Notes: generated from the letters alone by a model not told the origin. A stretch of 64,000 nt of DNA from JASEJA01 sp038872535 (GCA_038872535.1 JAVZJY010000004.1:1-64000); one strand, 5' to 3'; positions 24,922 through 33,987 are shown, counted from the stretch's first letter. Numbers and translations are program-made.

Positions 24922-25590
24922 TTACTCGCTTTCCTCCTTTTCTTCTTCTTTTTGCTCTTCGGTAGCTGTTTCTGTTGGCTCTTCTGGTGGCAGAGTTTCA
25001 GCTATTTGGATTCTGTCTGGGAAAACTGCGTCTGGGGGCATTATTCTAACTCTTATGCCGAATATGCCTGGTTTTAGTTGAACGTGAACTTCAGCTTTCC
25101 GCATATATTTTAATGCTGGGTCTCCACATCTAGGCATGTATCCAGCCCTGAACTTTTCAAACCTCGCCCTTTCAGTGCGCAACTTGCCACTTATTATTAT
25201 CTCTGCGCCTAAGGCTCCAGCTTCCATAACTTGGTTTAAAGCCCAAAAACCAGCACGCCTAAAATGCACGCCCCTTTCAAGGGCTGAAGCAACACGTGAA
25301 GCAACAACATAAGCGTTCAGTTCTGGAATTTCAATCTCTGAAACGGAAATCTGAGGATTTGAAACTTTAAATTTCTCTTCCAACGTACTTGCAAGTTCTT
25401 TTATTGTTTCTCCGCCGCGTCCTATAACCAAACCAGGACGCATCGCATAAATTACGATGTGCGTTCCCAATGGGGTTTTTGATATGGATACTCCGCCGTA
25501 TCCTGCTTTTTCAAGTTTCTTCTGCAGAAATTCGTCGATTTCTGTTTTCTTTTTTGATTCAATTATAAAATGTTGAACGGCAGACATCAA
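24922..25590 (-). CDS. rps3: Ribosomal protein S3 (uS3)
   Basis: An N-terminal KH domain holds the GRGG motif (MRPGLVIGRGGETIKELAST), and the C-terminal domain contains GRRT-like GKLRTERARFEKFRAGYMPR. The last 20 residues are Glu-rich. The ATG overlaps the L22 stop. Confidence 0.96.
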   Translation of the reverse strand: MMSAVQHFIIESKKKTEIDEFLQKKLEKAGYGGVSISKTPLGTHIVIYAMRPGLVIGRGGETIKELASTLEEKFKVSNPQISVSEIEIPELNAYVVASRVASALERGVHFRRAGFWALNQVMEAGALGAEIIISGKLRTERARFEKFRAGYMPRCGDPALKYMRKAEVHVQLKPGIFGIRVRIMPPDAVFPDRIQIAETLPPEEPTETATEEQKEEEKEESE

Positions 25591-26093
25591 GTTTCCCCTG
25601 TTTCTGGTTGTTCTTCTAGGGCAAGTTCTATGTGGCAGAGGGTTTCAAAATCTGGTGTGGCTCTTCCATGAGCTCTCGGCATAAAACGTTTTATTTTCAT
25701 CCCCGGATAGGCTGCTGCATGAATTATGCGCATTCTATCAGTGTCTAAGCCTTTATATTCAGCGTTCGCTTCTGCGCCTTCCAATAATTTAAGGATGTGT
25801 TTTGCGGTTTTCACTGGGTATCTGCCAGCATAAGCCTTTTCTAAGCCGTGGCGGTGTCCAGCTTTCTTCTTGAACCTTCTGAATGGAACGGCTTTCTTTT
25901 TGGCTATGACATCCCTTAAATATTGTTTTGCTTGGGTAAGATTCATTCCCTTAATTGTTCTACATATTTCTCGTGCCGATTTATGGGATACCCTAACCTC
26001 TCGTCCACTTGTTTTCACGGTTTTTTCAGGGTCTAATTCTTCTGTTATTGAGTATCCCCATTTTGGCACTTCGTATTCACTCCAACTGTGCAA
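25587..26093 (-). CDS. rpl22: Ribosomal protein L22 (uL22), first gene of the operon
   Basis: Core segments are RVSHKSAREICRTIKGMNLT and the loop KHILKLLEGAEANAEYKGLD; the C-terminus AHGRATPDFETLCHIELALE is archaeal. The TTG start at 26093 is supported by a TATA-like box at 26112-26119, which puts transcription initiation at or within a few bases of the start codon. S19, L2, L23, L4 and L3 do not precede it here. Confidence 0.94.
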   Translation of the reverse strand: MHSWSEYEVPKWGYSITEELDPEKTVKTSGREVRVSHKSAREICRTIKGMNLTQAKQYLRDVIAKKKAVPFRRFKKKAGHRHGLEKAYAGRYPVKTAKHILKLLEGAEANAEYKGLDTDRMRIIHAAAYPGMKIKRFMPRAHGRATPDFETLCHIELALEEQPETGET

Positions 26094-26111
26094 TTGAACA
26101 GCGTTATAGCG

Positions 26112-26119
26112 ATTTATAT
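26112..26119 (-). promoter_or_regulatory. TATA-type promoter of the ribosomal operon
   Basis: The minus strand reads ATATAAAT, centred about 23 bases before the L22 TTG. With archaeal spacing (about 25-27 bases to the start site) the mRNA would be essentially leaderless. No ribosome-binding site precedes the TTG, in agreement. Confidence 0.55.
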
Positions 26120-26303
26120 GGTTTTCCGTCGTTTAAAGTTGTTTTTAGCCTATTTTACGCTTTACAAGTAGCAAAAACCACATAGCTTTAGGCTAACATT
26201 TCCTTGATTTCATTGCTTCATGAGCTCAAGTACACGGGCAGAAACTTATGGGATAGGATCCTTATTGGTTTTGATTTTACACCTAAAAAAGATGAAGCCA
26301 AAA

Positions 26304-27050
26304 TTAACTGTTTATTTGTTTCAAAAATTTAGGAAACATCGTGTAAAGTGTGCATATGTCTTTTGTGATGAAGTCTGGTTTTTGTTGGTTTTCCTTCAAG
26401 TCGTTAAGCGAATAAAACTGTGATAGGACAAAAACTGTTTTCATTCCCACAGCTTTCGCGCCCATAATGTCTTCTGCTGGGCTGTCTCCAACATAAACTG
26501 TTTCTTCCGCTGTCACTCCAAGCCTTTTTAAGGCTTCTTGAAAAATTTTTATGTGAGGTTTTCGCCAGCCCACTTCTTCCGAAACCAAAACAACATTGAA
26601 AAACTGGCTTATGCCCAAATTTCTGAGACCAGCATAAATTACAGGTGCATATGTGAAATTTGAAATCATGCCTAACTTATATTCCATTGAAGCTTTCTCT
26701 AAGAGCCTTTTTACGCAAGGTCTAAGCTCCAGTCCATTCAAATAGTCTTCAAAGAACATGTTAACGGCTGTTTTTATGCGTGAATCTTCAGGTGTTGCTT
26801 TGAATCCTAGACTGTTTAGGGCTTCTGAAATCCAAACGGCGTTTGTCACTTCCACCAATTTTTCGTATCTTATAACACGATATTTTTCATGGGCTTGACT
26901 GTAAGCATCCAAAAAACTTTTAACGTCAACATTAAAGCCTGCGTCTACTATAGCCCTATACAACTTCATTTTCGAATTTTCTAAACTGTAATTTTTAACA
27001 TTTGTTAATGTGCCGATGAAATCGAAAATAATTGCTTTAATGAGTGGCAA
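26304..27050 (-). CDS. HAD-superfamily hydrolase, dehalogenase/phosphatase-like
   Basis: The first motif is FDFIGTLT; the nucleophile Asp is present but the usual second Asp (DxD) is Ile, a feature of haloacid-dehalogenase-like rather than typical phosphatase members. Later motifs are MISNFTYAP (motif II Ser), the Lys in EVGWRKPHIKIF, and the acidic motif VYVGDSPAEDIMGA. A helical cap lies at residues 20-105. The substrate is unknown. It is transcribed away from the next gene at 27157. Confidence 0.88.
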   Translation of the reverse strand: MPLIKAIIFDFIGTLTNVKNYSLENSKMKLYRAIVDAGFNVDVKSFLDAYSQAHEKYRVIRYEKLVEVTNAVWISEALNSLGFKATPEDSRIKTAVNMFFEDYLNGLELRPCVKRLLEKASMEYKLGMISNFTYAPVIYAGLRNLGISQFFNVVLVSEEVGWRKPHIKIFQEALKRLGVTAEETVYVGDSPAEDIMGAKAVGMKTVFVLSQFYSLNDLKENQQKPDFITKDICTLYTMFPKFLKQINS

Positions 27051-27156
27051 GATGATCCCCCTCGTTTGTGTTTATTACTAATTCATATGTGCAATGCTTA
27101 TTTTCACATAATAATATTTACGTACATGTTCGATAATTTGACATATTTGAACGCTT

Positions 27157-27546
27157 ATGTCCTTCAGAGATTATTTACATGAGAAAGCTGAAGAGTCAAG
27201 ACACAATGAGTCTGTAGCGTATCTCATGTTTCTGGCTGGGGTAATGTTTTTTGTGGGTGGAATGCTAGAAACCATAAGTTTGGCTAAAGTAATCTTGCTC
27301 GGAGAACCAGAATGGTTCTTCTTCATACCATATTACGCTCAGGCACATCCAGGCGCAGTTTTAGGTTTAGCCATGATAATTAGTGGTTTGTCTTTAATGT
27401 TTTTTGGGATAGCGTCTGGCATAAACTATTCCAGAGATAGAAACTGGTATATGCAAGAGCTTCGTAAGGCAAACTCTCTGGAAGAGGTTATGATGCAAGG
27501 CAAATCTGCAAAAAATGCGACTAAAAAGAAAAAGGTAAAAGCCTAA
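27157..27546 (+). CDS. Two-helix membrane protein of unknown function
   Basis: The 129-residue product has a charged N-terminus (MSFRDYLHEKAEESRHNES), two hydrophobic helices (about 22-45 and 65-90) and a basic cytoplasmic tail ending in KSAKNATKKKKVKA. The gene is alone on the plus strand; its stop overlaps the end of the MinD-type gene on the opposite strand. I do not recognise the family. Confidence 0.7.
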   Translation: MSFRDYLHEKAEESRHNESVAYLMFLAGVMFFVGGMLETISLAKVILLGEPEWFFFIPYYAQAHPGAVLGLAMIISGLSLMFFGIASGINYSRDRNWYMQELRKANSLEEVMMQGKSAKNATKKKKVKA

Positions 27547-28265
27547 ATTTTTGAAGCTATTTCATCCACTTTTCCTGCAAACACTGTTTTTAAAAGCTTG
27601 TCCATTTTTCCTATTGATTCTTCAATTTTGATGTCAAAGGGAATTTCACCCAAAAATGCCACACCTAATGTTTTGACTCTTTGTTGTATGGCATTGGAAT
27701 TGTTCATTTTCATGTTTTCAACAACGCCCAATATGGGAACCCTCAGCGTTTTCAATAAGCTCACGAGTTTTCTAACAGTTTCAAAAGCTAGAAGCGAAGA
27801 AGTAGTTACTATTAGGAATTTTATGTTTTTAATTAACCGTAATAGGTCTAAGGTTGCATCTCCAATACCTGGAGGCATGTCTACAACCAGAAAATCCAGC
27901 TTGCCCCACCTTGTGATTGCAAGTAACTCAATTAAGGCATTGGAGATGTCCACTCCTCTTAATGGTGATGCATACTCACCTGAGTAATAAATTATTGACA
28001 CATACTTTAAACCATGCACGAGTGGCGGAACTAAACCCTTATCTTCCTTAGGCTGTACGCCCTCAATGCCCAATATAACATGCGTTGATGGACTTGTAAA
28101 ATCCAAGTCAAAGAGACCGACGCTGTAACCCTTTTTCGCTAATGTTAATGCGAGGGTAGATGCCACTAAGCTTTTGCCAACTCCACCCTTACCGCTTGAA
28201 ACGGCTATTATATTACGAATTTCCTTAATCCTCTCGTTTATTATGCTTATTCTCGGGTCAGTCAT
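27543..28265 (-). CDS. Mrp/MinD-type P-loop ATPase, probable HypB equivalent
   Basis: The deviant Walker A motif is SSGKGGVGKS (residues 23-32), with GLFDLDFTSPS and VVDMPPGIGD as switch and Walker B regions. It lacks the C-terminal CxxC of Mrp/NBP35 iron-sulfur carriers. It starts directly after hypA. In Thermococcales a Mrp/MinD-type ATPase next to hypA replaces the GTPase HypB in nickel insertion into NiFe hydrogenase; the same job is proposed here from gene order and motif content. Confidence 0.85.
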   Translation of the reverse strand: MTDPRISIINERIKEIRNIIAVSSGKGGVGKSLVASTLALTLAKKGYSVGLFDLDFTSPSTHVILGIEGVQPKEDKGLVPPLVHGLKYVSIIYYSGEYASPLRGVDISNALIELLAITRWGKLDFLVVDMPPGIGDATLDLLRLIKNIKFLIVTTSSLLAFETVRKLVSLLKTLRVPILGVVENMKMNNSNAIQQRVKTLGVAFLGEIPFDIKIEESIGKMDKLLKTVFAGKVDEIASKI

Positions 28266-28266
28266 G

Positions 28267-28665
28267 CTATTTCAGTCCTTTAACGCTTTCAAGCCAGATT
28301 CCACGTCCCTCTAGTATCTCGAAGTCTGGGCTTCCACATTTTGGACATCTAATGTATGTGTGAGCGATTTCTGGGACGAAATGGATGGCTTCTGCTGTTT
28401 TTTCATCCAAGTTTTCTTTGCTAAAGAACCATTGGTTTCCGCAGACTCTGCATTTCAACTTTGCCTTCATAGTTTCTATCAGAAACTTTGCCTTTTGGAG
28501 CCTACCAGACTTTAACTGTGAAAGGGCGAAGTCTAAAATGTCAGATTCAACTTGTTGCAGTTCGCCAACCTTTATTTTCACTTCTGTAACTTCATTTAAT
28601 CCTTCCTTTTCTGCTATTTGCGATGCCGTTGTGATGATTGCTTCTGCCAAAGCCCATTCATGCAT
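28267..28665 (-). CDS. hypA: Hydrogenase nickel-incorporation protein HypA
   Basis: HypA delivers nickel to the hydrogenase large subunit. The protein begins MHEWALAEAI, with the nickel-binding His at position 2; I start at this Met and not two codons earlier for that reason. The zinc domain has CRVCG...CPKCGSPDF. The adjacent MinD-type ATPase is its probable partner. Confidence 0.93.
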   Translation of the reverse strand: MHEWALAEAIITTASQIAEKEGLNEVTEVKIKVGELQQVESDILDFALSQLKSGRLQKAKFLIETMKAKLKCRVCGNQWFFSKENLDEKTAEAIHFVPEIAHTYIRCPKCGSPDFEILEGRGIWLESVKGLK

Positions 28666-28690
28666 AAGCAAGCCTTCTCAAAGCCATAAT

Positions 28691-29488
28691 TTAAGTTATC
28701 CGTTTCAAGGCTTTTTCCACTTCTTCCCGTATTATGTAGCCGCCCATGTGAAGTATGGGTTCTCTGGTTTCTGGATCTACGTTCATTGTTGCTGTGCATG
28801 GGTAACTGTGGTGGGCTTTTGCTATGGCATCGTAAAGAATTTCCTTTTTCACTTCCACTCCTACAAGCTTCTTTGCTATGTACCATGTGGAACCGCAGGG
28901 AGCACTTCGCCTAACAATCGCAGACTCTATGACTTCTTGTTTACCTCTTTTCGCAATTGTTATCTCCAAGGAAGGTCTTCCAACTTTCATTTCGTCTATA
29001 AAGTTTGAAATTGTAGACTTGTCATCTGATGGTTCTAAGGAGCAGAATGGTTTCGGAAAAGCGTTTTCCAATCCAAATTCAAAGCATTTTTCTTCAACTT
29101 GCTTTCTTAAGCCAAAAGGAACTTCATTAAAATCTTCTATGGGCACAATCAACCCTTTAATTCCAGCTTTTTTTATGTGTTTTGGTAGTTCCAAAAGCAA
29201 GTCTTTGTGTAGTCCAGAGGCTACACACAAATCAGCATTTGGAATTTTCTTCGGCATATGCTCCTCTGGATTATCTATAAAAGCAGGAAGTTCCGTGGGA
29301 TTTGGAAGCTGCATTGCAGCCCTAATGTTGCGGACGAAGCTGTAAACGTTATATTTGCATGAATCGCAGTATAGCCCGCATGATTTGCAGAAGCTTGGGT
29401 CGTTTATCAAGTTTCTTATTACTCGTTCTGCAAATTCTCCACTGTAAATGAAGATTAGCTGCAAAGTTTCTTTGTTTGTCAAGTTCAA
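28691..29488 (-). CDS. DUF166 family protein
   Basis: This 265-residue archaeal protein matches DUF166 (sometimes called thymidylate-synthase-like without proof). It has an N-terminal cysteine group FCKSCGLYCDSCKY (residues about 33-46), EKPFCS-like KPFCSLEP, and RRSAPCGSTWYIAKKL with a conserved Cys. The cysteines could bind an iron-sulfur cluster. It ends about 25 bases before hypA in the same direction. Function unknown. Confidence 0.8.
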   Translation of the reverse strand: MNLTNKETLQLIFIYSGEFAERVIRNLINDPSFCKSCGLYCDSCKYNVYSFVRNIRAAMQLPNPTELPAFIDNPEEHMPKKIPNADLCVASGLHKDLLLELPKHIKKAGIKGLIVPIEDFNEVPFGLRKQVEEKCFEFGLENAFPKPFCSLEPSDDKSTISNFIDEMKVGRPSLEITIAKRGKQEVIESAIVRRSAPCGSTWYIAKKLVGVEVKKEILYDAIAKAHHSYPCTATMNVDPETREPILHMGGYIIREEVEKALKRIT

Positions 29489-29491
29489 AAC

Positions 29492-30136
29492 CTAGGTGGC
29501 GGCAAGCAGTACATGTTCCAAGAATAGGTCTTCTGGGAAGGCTCCGACAAATTCTACCTTCTCATTTATAACAGTCTTGGGGGTTCCCATAACTGCATAT
29601 TTTAGGGCTAAATGGGGAAATTCGCTTATATCAACCACATCCGCCCTTATCAAATCATTTTCTATGGCGAACTTTTGGGCTGTGCTTGCAACCATTGGGC
29701 AGTATGGGCATGTTAAGGTTACAAATACTTGGATGTGAACTGGAGTTTTAACTTCTTTAAGCTTGTTCTTTGTTTCTTCCGAAAGGTCTGTTCTTCCCCT
29801 TGAAACGTTTATTATGCTTTCTAGAAGGGTTTGAAACTCATAGCCATAGGGCAGTCCATAAAATCTTATGCCATAATCCTTCTCGCCCATAATGACTAAG
29901 GCTGGAACCTTGTCAACGCCATATTCTTCAGCCTTCTCAGCATTTGCGAGGAAATCGTAAATTTCAACCCTAATCTTATCATTTAGGGCTGCCAACTCGT
30001 TGATTAACTGTCTTGTTTGCGCACAAAATTGGCATTCAACCTCTTGAGTGAACATGACAATTTTCACTGGATTCTCCATTTTCTCCATAAGTTCGTTTTT
30101 AATATGTTCCTTATGTTCTTCAGGTATTAAACTCAC
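29492..30136 (-). CDS. pdo: Protein disulfide oxidoreductase (glutaredoxin-like, two thioredoxin folds)
   Basis: The 214-residue protein carries two thioredoxin-like domains with active sites CQFC (about residue 36) and CPYC (about residue 145), the standard PDO pattern of thermophilic archaea. It acts in cytoplasmic disulfide exchange and may be reduced by a thioredoxin-reductase-type flavoprotein or the FTR at 35.7 kb. It is 20 bases from the Lrp regulator gene upstream. Confidence 0.93.
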   Translation of the reverse strand: MSLIPEEHKEHIKNELMEKMENPVKIVMFTQEVECQFCAQTRQLINELAALNDKIRVEIYDFLANAEKAEEYGVDKVPALVIMGEKDYGIRFYGLPYGYEFQTLLESIINVSRGRTDLSEETKNKLKEVKTPVHIQVFVTLTCPYCPMVASTAQKFAIENDLIRADVVDISEFPHLALKYAVMGTPKTVINEKVEFVGAFPEDLFLEHVLLAAT

Positions 30137-30156
30137 TTGGGCTCACCATTCCTTTA

Positions 30157-30591
30157 TTATTCTTTCAACTTTTCTAAAATTATTGCTGGACAAATCCTTT
30201 TTACTCCTTCAATAGTTCCAATTTTCTCTGATATAAGTTTTGTAAGTTCCCTTCCGTCTCTTGTCCAAATTTCCGTCATTATCATGTGGTCTCCAGTAGA
30301 TGTAGCAACACATTTAATTTCTGGAAATTCACAAAGTTTTTGGGCTACTTCTAAAAGTTTCGTTGGGTCGGTTTCTAATCCAACTATGGCAATGGTGTTT
30401 ATTCCCAGTTTTCTTGGGTCAACTTCAACTGTGAACCTTTTTATTATCCCTTCCCTCTGCATGGCTGAAACGCGTTTTCTAACAGTTGACTCGTTTATTT
30501 TCAGTTTTTCAGCTATTTCCGTGAAGGATTTTCGCCCATCTTCTTCTAGCATTTGAAGGATTTTTGCATCAATTCTATCTAATGCTGACAT
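30157..30591 (-). CDS. Lrp/AsnC-family transcription regulator
   Basis: An N-terminal helix-turn-helix (LEEDGRKSFTEIAEKLKINE, STVRKRV) is followed by a ligand-binding RAM domain (residues 60-144, with STGDHMIMTEIWTRDG). It is divergent from the peroxiredoxin gene and probably co-transcribed with pdo, so it may regulate this redox locus. Confidence 0.93.
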   Translation of the reverse strand: MSALDRIDAKILQMLEEDGRKSFTEIAEKLKINESTVRKRVSAMQREGIIKRFTVEVDPRKLGINTIAIVGLETDPTKLLEVAQKLCEFPEIKCVATSTGDHMIMTEIWTRDGRELTKLISEKIGTIEGVKRICPAIILEKLKE

Positions 30592-30650
30592 ACGTTTTCG
30601 TTCCTTTTTCCGTATTATTTTATCTGAATTTCGTCTATTTTTATCCGAAA

Positions 30651-30660
30651 AATATATAAA
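30651..30660 (+). promoter_or_regulatory. TATA box of the peroxiredoxin gene within the divergent spacer
   Basis: AATATATAAA lies about 53-62 bases before the ATG at 30713 and would start transcription near 30682. Just upstream, ATTTTT and AAAAAT arms around ATCCG form a short dyad that could be an Lrp-type operator. Confidence 0.5.
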
Positions 30661-30712
30661 ACAGTCTGAGATAAAAGTTTTTTGTTCCTAAAAACGGATG
30701 GAGGTTGATGAA

Positions 30713-31354
30713 ATGGAAGAAAAAAGACCTTTATTGAGACTCGGTGAACCAGTTCCAGATTTTGAAGCTGTAACTACACATGGAAAGATTAGGCTTTCAG
30801 ATTTTAAGGGAAAATGGGTTATTCTATTTTCTCATCCAGCAGATTTCACGCCTGTTTGCACTACGGAATTTGTTGCCTTTGCAAAAATTCACGATGAACT
30901 TGTGAAACGAAACGTTCAACTAATCGGTTTAAGTATAGACAGCGTTTACTCTCACATAGCATGGGTTAGACGGATAAAAGAAAAGTTAGGCGTGGAAATT
31001 CCATTTCCAGTAATAGCCGACTTAGACATGAAAGTTGCCACAATTTTCGGCATGATCCATCCAGGCATGAGCGCCACCTCTGCCGTGCGTGCCGTGTTTT
31101 TCATAGACCCAGAAATGACGCTGAGAGCTATGATATACTACCCATTAAACGTTGGAAGAAACATGGATGAAATTTTAAGAGTTGTCGACGCTTTACAAAC
31201 AGCCGACAAATATAAAGTTGCCTTGCCAGCCAATTGGCGTCAAGGTGACGCAGTTATTGTTCCACCACCTCTCACGCAAGATGGAGCTGAAAAGCGTTTG
31301 CAGGAAGGCTATGAATGTGTGGACTGGTTCCTATGCAAAAAGAAACTCCCATAA
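30713..31354 (+). CDS. Peroxiredoxin, Prx6-type archaeal form
   Basis: The peroxidatic Cys is in HPADFTPVCTTEF (about residue 46). Two more cysteines near the end (ECVDWFLCKKK) match the archaeal Prx6 group that forms a C-terminal disulfide. The enzyme reduces hydrogen peroxide and organic peroxides. An ATG 15 bases upstream is in frame, but GGAGG at 30700-30704 fits the ATG at 30713. An OsmC-type gene follows. Confidence 0.94.
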   Translation: MEEKRPLLRLGEPVPDFEAVTTHGKIRLSDFKGKWVILFSHPADFTPVCTTEFVAFAKIHDELVKRNVQLIGLSIDSVYSHIAWVRRIKEKLGVEIPFPVIADLDMKVATIFGMIHPGMSATSAVRAVFFIDPEMTLRAMIYYPLNVGRNMDEILRVVDALQTADKYKVALPANWRQGDAVIVPPPLTQDGAEKRLQEGYECVDWFLCKKKLP

Positions 31355-31390
31355 ATTCCCTTATTTTTATAGTTTAAAGGAGGTGAAAAT

Positions 31391-31807
31391 TTGGCACAAA
31401 AACTTCATGCCAATGCAAAGTTGGTTAAGGAGTTGAGAATAGCCGTTGATGATGGTAGGGCCCACAGCATATGTCTTGACCTTCCACCAGAACTCGGCTC
31501 AGACATGGGACCCACAGCTTTGGAATGCGCTGTAATGAGTTATGCTGGATGCTTTGCGACAATTTTCGCTTTAACAGCCAAAAAAATGCGTGTCCCATTA
31601 AAGGATTTAGACGTTAAACTGGAAGCAGTAAAATCAGACGAAACTGGCACAATAACCGAAGCTAACTTCGACATTTATGTTAAAGCTGAAGCTTCAGAGG
31701 ATAGGATTCAAAGAATCTTTAAACTAACATTAGAAAATTGTCCAGTTGGAAAACTTTTCGAAAAAGCAGGAGTCAAAACAAACTACAAAATGAAAACCAT
31801 GCCATAA
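31391..31807 (+). CDS. OsmC/Ohr-family protein
   Basis: The fold is recognised from ALECAVMSYAGCFATIFAL with the first reactive Cys, and LENCPVGKLFEKAG with the second. Family members are thiol-dependent peroxide reductases. The start is TTG at 31391 with GGAGGTGA five bases upstream. It forms a peroxide-defence pair with the peroxiredoxin gene before it. Confidence 0.9.
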   Translation: MAQKLHANAKLVKELRIAVDDGRAHSICLDLPPELGSDMGPTALECAVMSYAGCFATIFALTAKKMRVPLKDLDVKLEAVKSDETGTITEANFDIYVKAEASEDRIQRIFKLTLENCPVGKLFEKAGVKTNYKMKTMP

Positions 31808-31831
31808 GCTAAACCGTTTATTTGAGTTGGT

Positions 31832-33925
31832 TTAGCCTGGGAATGGGCATGTTTTTGTTGGGCAGCCGCCAGCATATTCAGATTCAGCCGTGACAAATTG
31901 CCTCTCTTTAGTTTTTATTTCTCCTATGTATAGGACTTGTTCTGGTTTGCTTCCATATCTGAAAACGGTTACGCCCTTACATTTTAGCTTCCAAGCAAGC
32001 TCATAAACCATTCTCACATCGTCTGCTGTGGCTTCTGTTGGCATATTGACGGTTTTTGAAACAGCATTATCTGTATACTTTTGGAAGGCGGCTTGCATCC
32101 GCACATGCCATTCAGGCTTAATGTCTAAGGCTGTAACGAAAATCTTCTTAACGTCTTCTGGAACTTCATCAATTTTTTGAACAGAACCAGTTTTGGCAAT
32201 TTCCTCCAGAAGTTTGGCGCTGTAAAATCCCCTTTCCTTTGCCGTCATCTCAAACAATGGGTTGGTTTCGAAAAGTCTTGTTCCGCCTAAAACGTTTCTT
32301 ATGAATGAAATGGCGAATATTGGCTCAATCCCTGAAGAGCAGCCGGCTATTATGCTTATGCTTCCCGTCGGCGCTATCGTTGTTACGGTAGCATTTCGCA
32401 TAGCCTTATACTTGTCTTTCCAAATGCTTTCTTCAAAGTTTGGAAATGAACCTCGCTCCTCGCCTGTTTCCATAGATTTCTTGTGAGCTTCTTCATCAAT
32501 GAATTTCATGAGTTTTTCAGCAAGAGCTAAAGCCTCTTCAGAGTCGTAGCGAATTCCAAGTTTTATGAGCATGTCTGCAAATCCCATAACGCCTAAGCCT
32601 ATTTTCCTATTTGCTCTGGTTATGGCTTCTATTTCTTTTAGAGGATACTTGTTAGCGTCAATAACATTGTCAAGAAAATGAACAGCATTCCTAACTGTTT
32701 CCTTCAATTTTTCCCAATTTATTTTTCCATTTTCAACCATTCTTGAAAGATTTATTGAACCTAAATTACAAGACTCGTAAGGCAAAAGCGGCTGTTCACC
32801 GCATGGGTTGGTTGCCTCTATCCTTCCAACCGCTGGCGTCGGATTATGCCTATTAATCTCATCTATGAAGATAACGCCTGGGTCGCCACTCATCCAAGCA
32901 GATTTTACAATTAAATTCCAAACATTTTGGGCTTTAAGCTTTCTCACCTTTTCCTTGTTTCTCGGGTTTATTAGCCAATATTCGCCATTTTCTTCTACGG
33001 TTTTCATGAAATCGTCTGTCACAGCGACGGAGATGTTAAAGTTTGAAAGGAAGCCTGGCTTTTGCTTTGAGGTTATGAATTCAAGGATGTCTGGGTGATC
33101 AGCTCTTAAAATTCCCATCATGGCGCCTCTTCTTTTCCCACCAGCCTTTATCACTTCTGTTGCCGTGTCAAAAACACGCATGAAACTTACTGGACCTGAG
33201 GCTACGCCTTTTGTTGATCTTACAATGTCCCCGTTTGGTCTCAATTTTGAAAAGTCGAAGCCTACGCCTCCTCCGCTTTTTTCGATTAAAGCCATGTTTT
33301 TCACGGCTGAAAAAATGCTTTCTAAAGAATCTTCAACTGGCAAAACAAAGCATGCGGATAATTGACCGAGCTCTGTTCCTGCGTTAAAGAGGGTTGGCGA
33401 GTTTGGAATAAATTCAAGCCTCGTCATCATGTCATAAAAAATCTTTTCGCTTTCTTTTGGTTCTTCGCCATATAATTTGTCAATGTTTGCTATGGCTTTG
33501 GCTATTCTTTCAAACATTTTGGCTGGAGTTTCTATAATTCTTTCTGTCTCGTCTTTTAAGAGGTATCTTCTATTCAAAACTTCTAGGGCGTTAACTGTTA
33601 GTTTTGGTTCTACAATTCCAAGTTTTTCTCTTAACTTTCTTATTTCATCTTTCTTTTTTCTATAACTCTCATATTCTTCTGCAACTTTTTCGTAACCATT
33701 TTTCTTCAAAACTTCAATGACGATGTCTTGGGCATCTTCAACTGAGGGAATTTTTTCCCTAAATCTTTCATCAAGAAGTTTGACAACTTCCTTTGTTAAT
33801 GTTTCCGCCTTTTCTCCATTTCCGAGTTCAACGGCGATGAATGCCTTATGAATTGCATCCTTAATTTTAGCAGAATCGAAATCAACGATTTTTCCGTCTC
33901 TTTTCCTTATTTTTGTAACAGACAT
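31832..33925 (-). CDS. nrdJ: Adenosylcobalamin-dependent ribonucleotide reductase (class II)
   Basis: Residues 1-95 are an ATP-cone domain (MSVTKIRKRDGKIVDFD). The catalytic domain has LSACFVLPVEDS with the first redox Cys, SGGGVGFDFSKLR, NPCGEQPLLPYESCNLGSIN with the thiyl-radical Cys, and PTGSISIIAGCSSGIEP. It ends in GGCPTKTCPFPG, a shuttle cysteine pair. At 697 residues it is a typical NrdJ. A frame 21 codons longer is open but would overlap the rubredoxin gene and the TATA element at 33959-33966. Confidence 0.95.
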   Translation of the reverse strand: MSVTKIRKRDGKIVDFDSAKIKDAIHKAFIAVELGNGEKAETLTKEVVKLLDERFREKIPSVEDAQDIVIEVLKKNGYEKVAEEYESYRKKKDEIRKLREKLGIVEPKLTVNALEVLNRRYLLKDETERIIETPAKMFERIAKAIANIDKLYGEEPKESEKIFYDMMTRLEFIPNSPTLFNAGTELGQLSACFVLPVEDSLESIFSAVKNMALIEKSGGGVGFDFSKLRPNGDIVRSTKGVASGPVSFMRVFDTATEVIKAGGKRRGAMMGILRADHPDILEFITSKQKPGFLSNFNISVAVTDDFMKTVEENGEYWLINPRNKEKVRKLKAQNVWNLIVKSAWMSGDPGVIFIDEINRHNPTPAVGRIEATNPCGEQPLLPYESCNLGSINLSRMVENGKINWEKLKETVRNAVHFLDNVIDANKYPLKEIEAITRANRKIGLGVMGFADMLIKLGIRYDSEEALALAEKLMKFIDEEAHKKSMETGEERGSFPNFEESIWKDKYKAMRNATVTTIAPTGSISIIAGCSSGIEPIFAISFIRNVLGGTRLFETNPLFEMTAKERGFYSAKLLEEIAKTGSVQKIDEVPEDVKKIFVTALDIKPEWHVRMQAAFQKYTDNAVSKTVNMPTEATADDVRMVYELAWKLKCKGVTVFRYGSKPEQVLYIGEIKTKERQFVTAESEYAGGCPTKTCPFPG

Positions 33926-33958
33926 GAAAGATGACCATTTCAAAAATAAACAATTTAA

Positions 33959-33966
33959 ATATAAAA
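33959..33966 (-). promoter_or_regulatory. TATA box of nrdJ
   Basis: The minus strand reads TTTTATAT, placing the start site near 33936, about ten bases before the chosen ATG at 33925. This supports the shorter nrdJ start. Confidence 0.5.
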
Positions 33967-33987
33967 GGTTTGAAATATCGGCGTCCA

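Noticed and set aside
24617..25081. Plus-strand frame of 154 residues opposite L29 and S3
   Set aside because: Ser/Phe-rich mirror of two certain ribosomal genes; no coding signature of its own.
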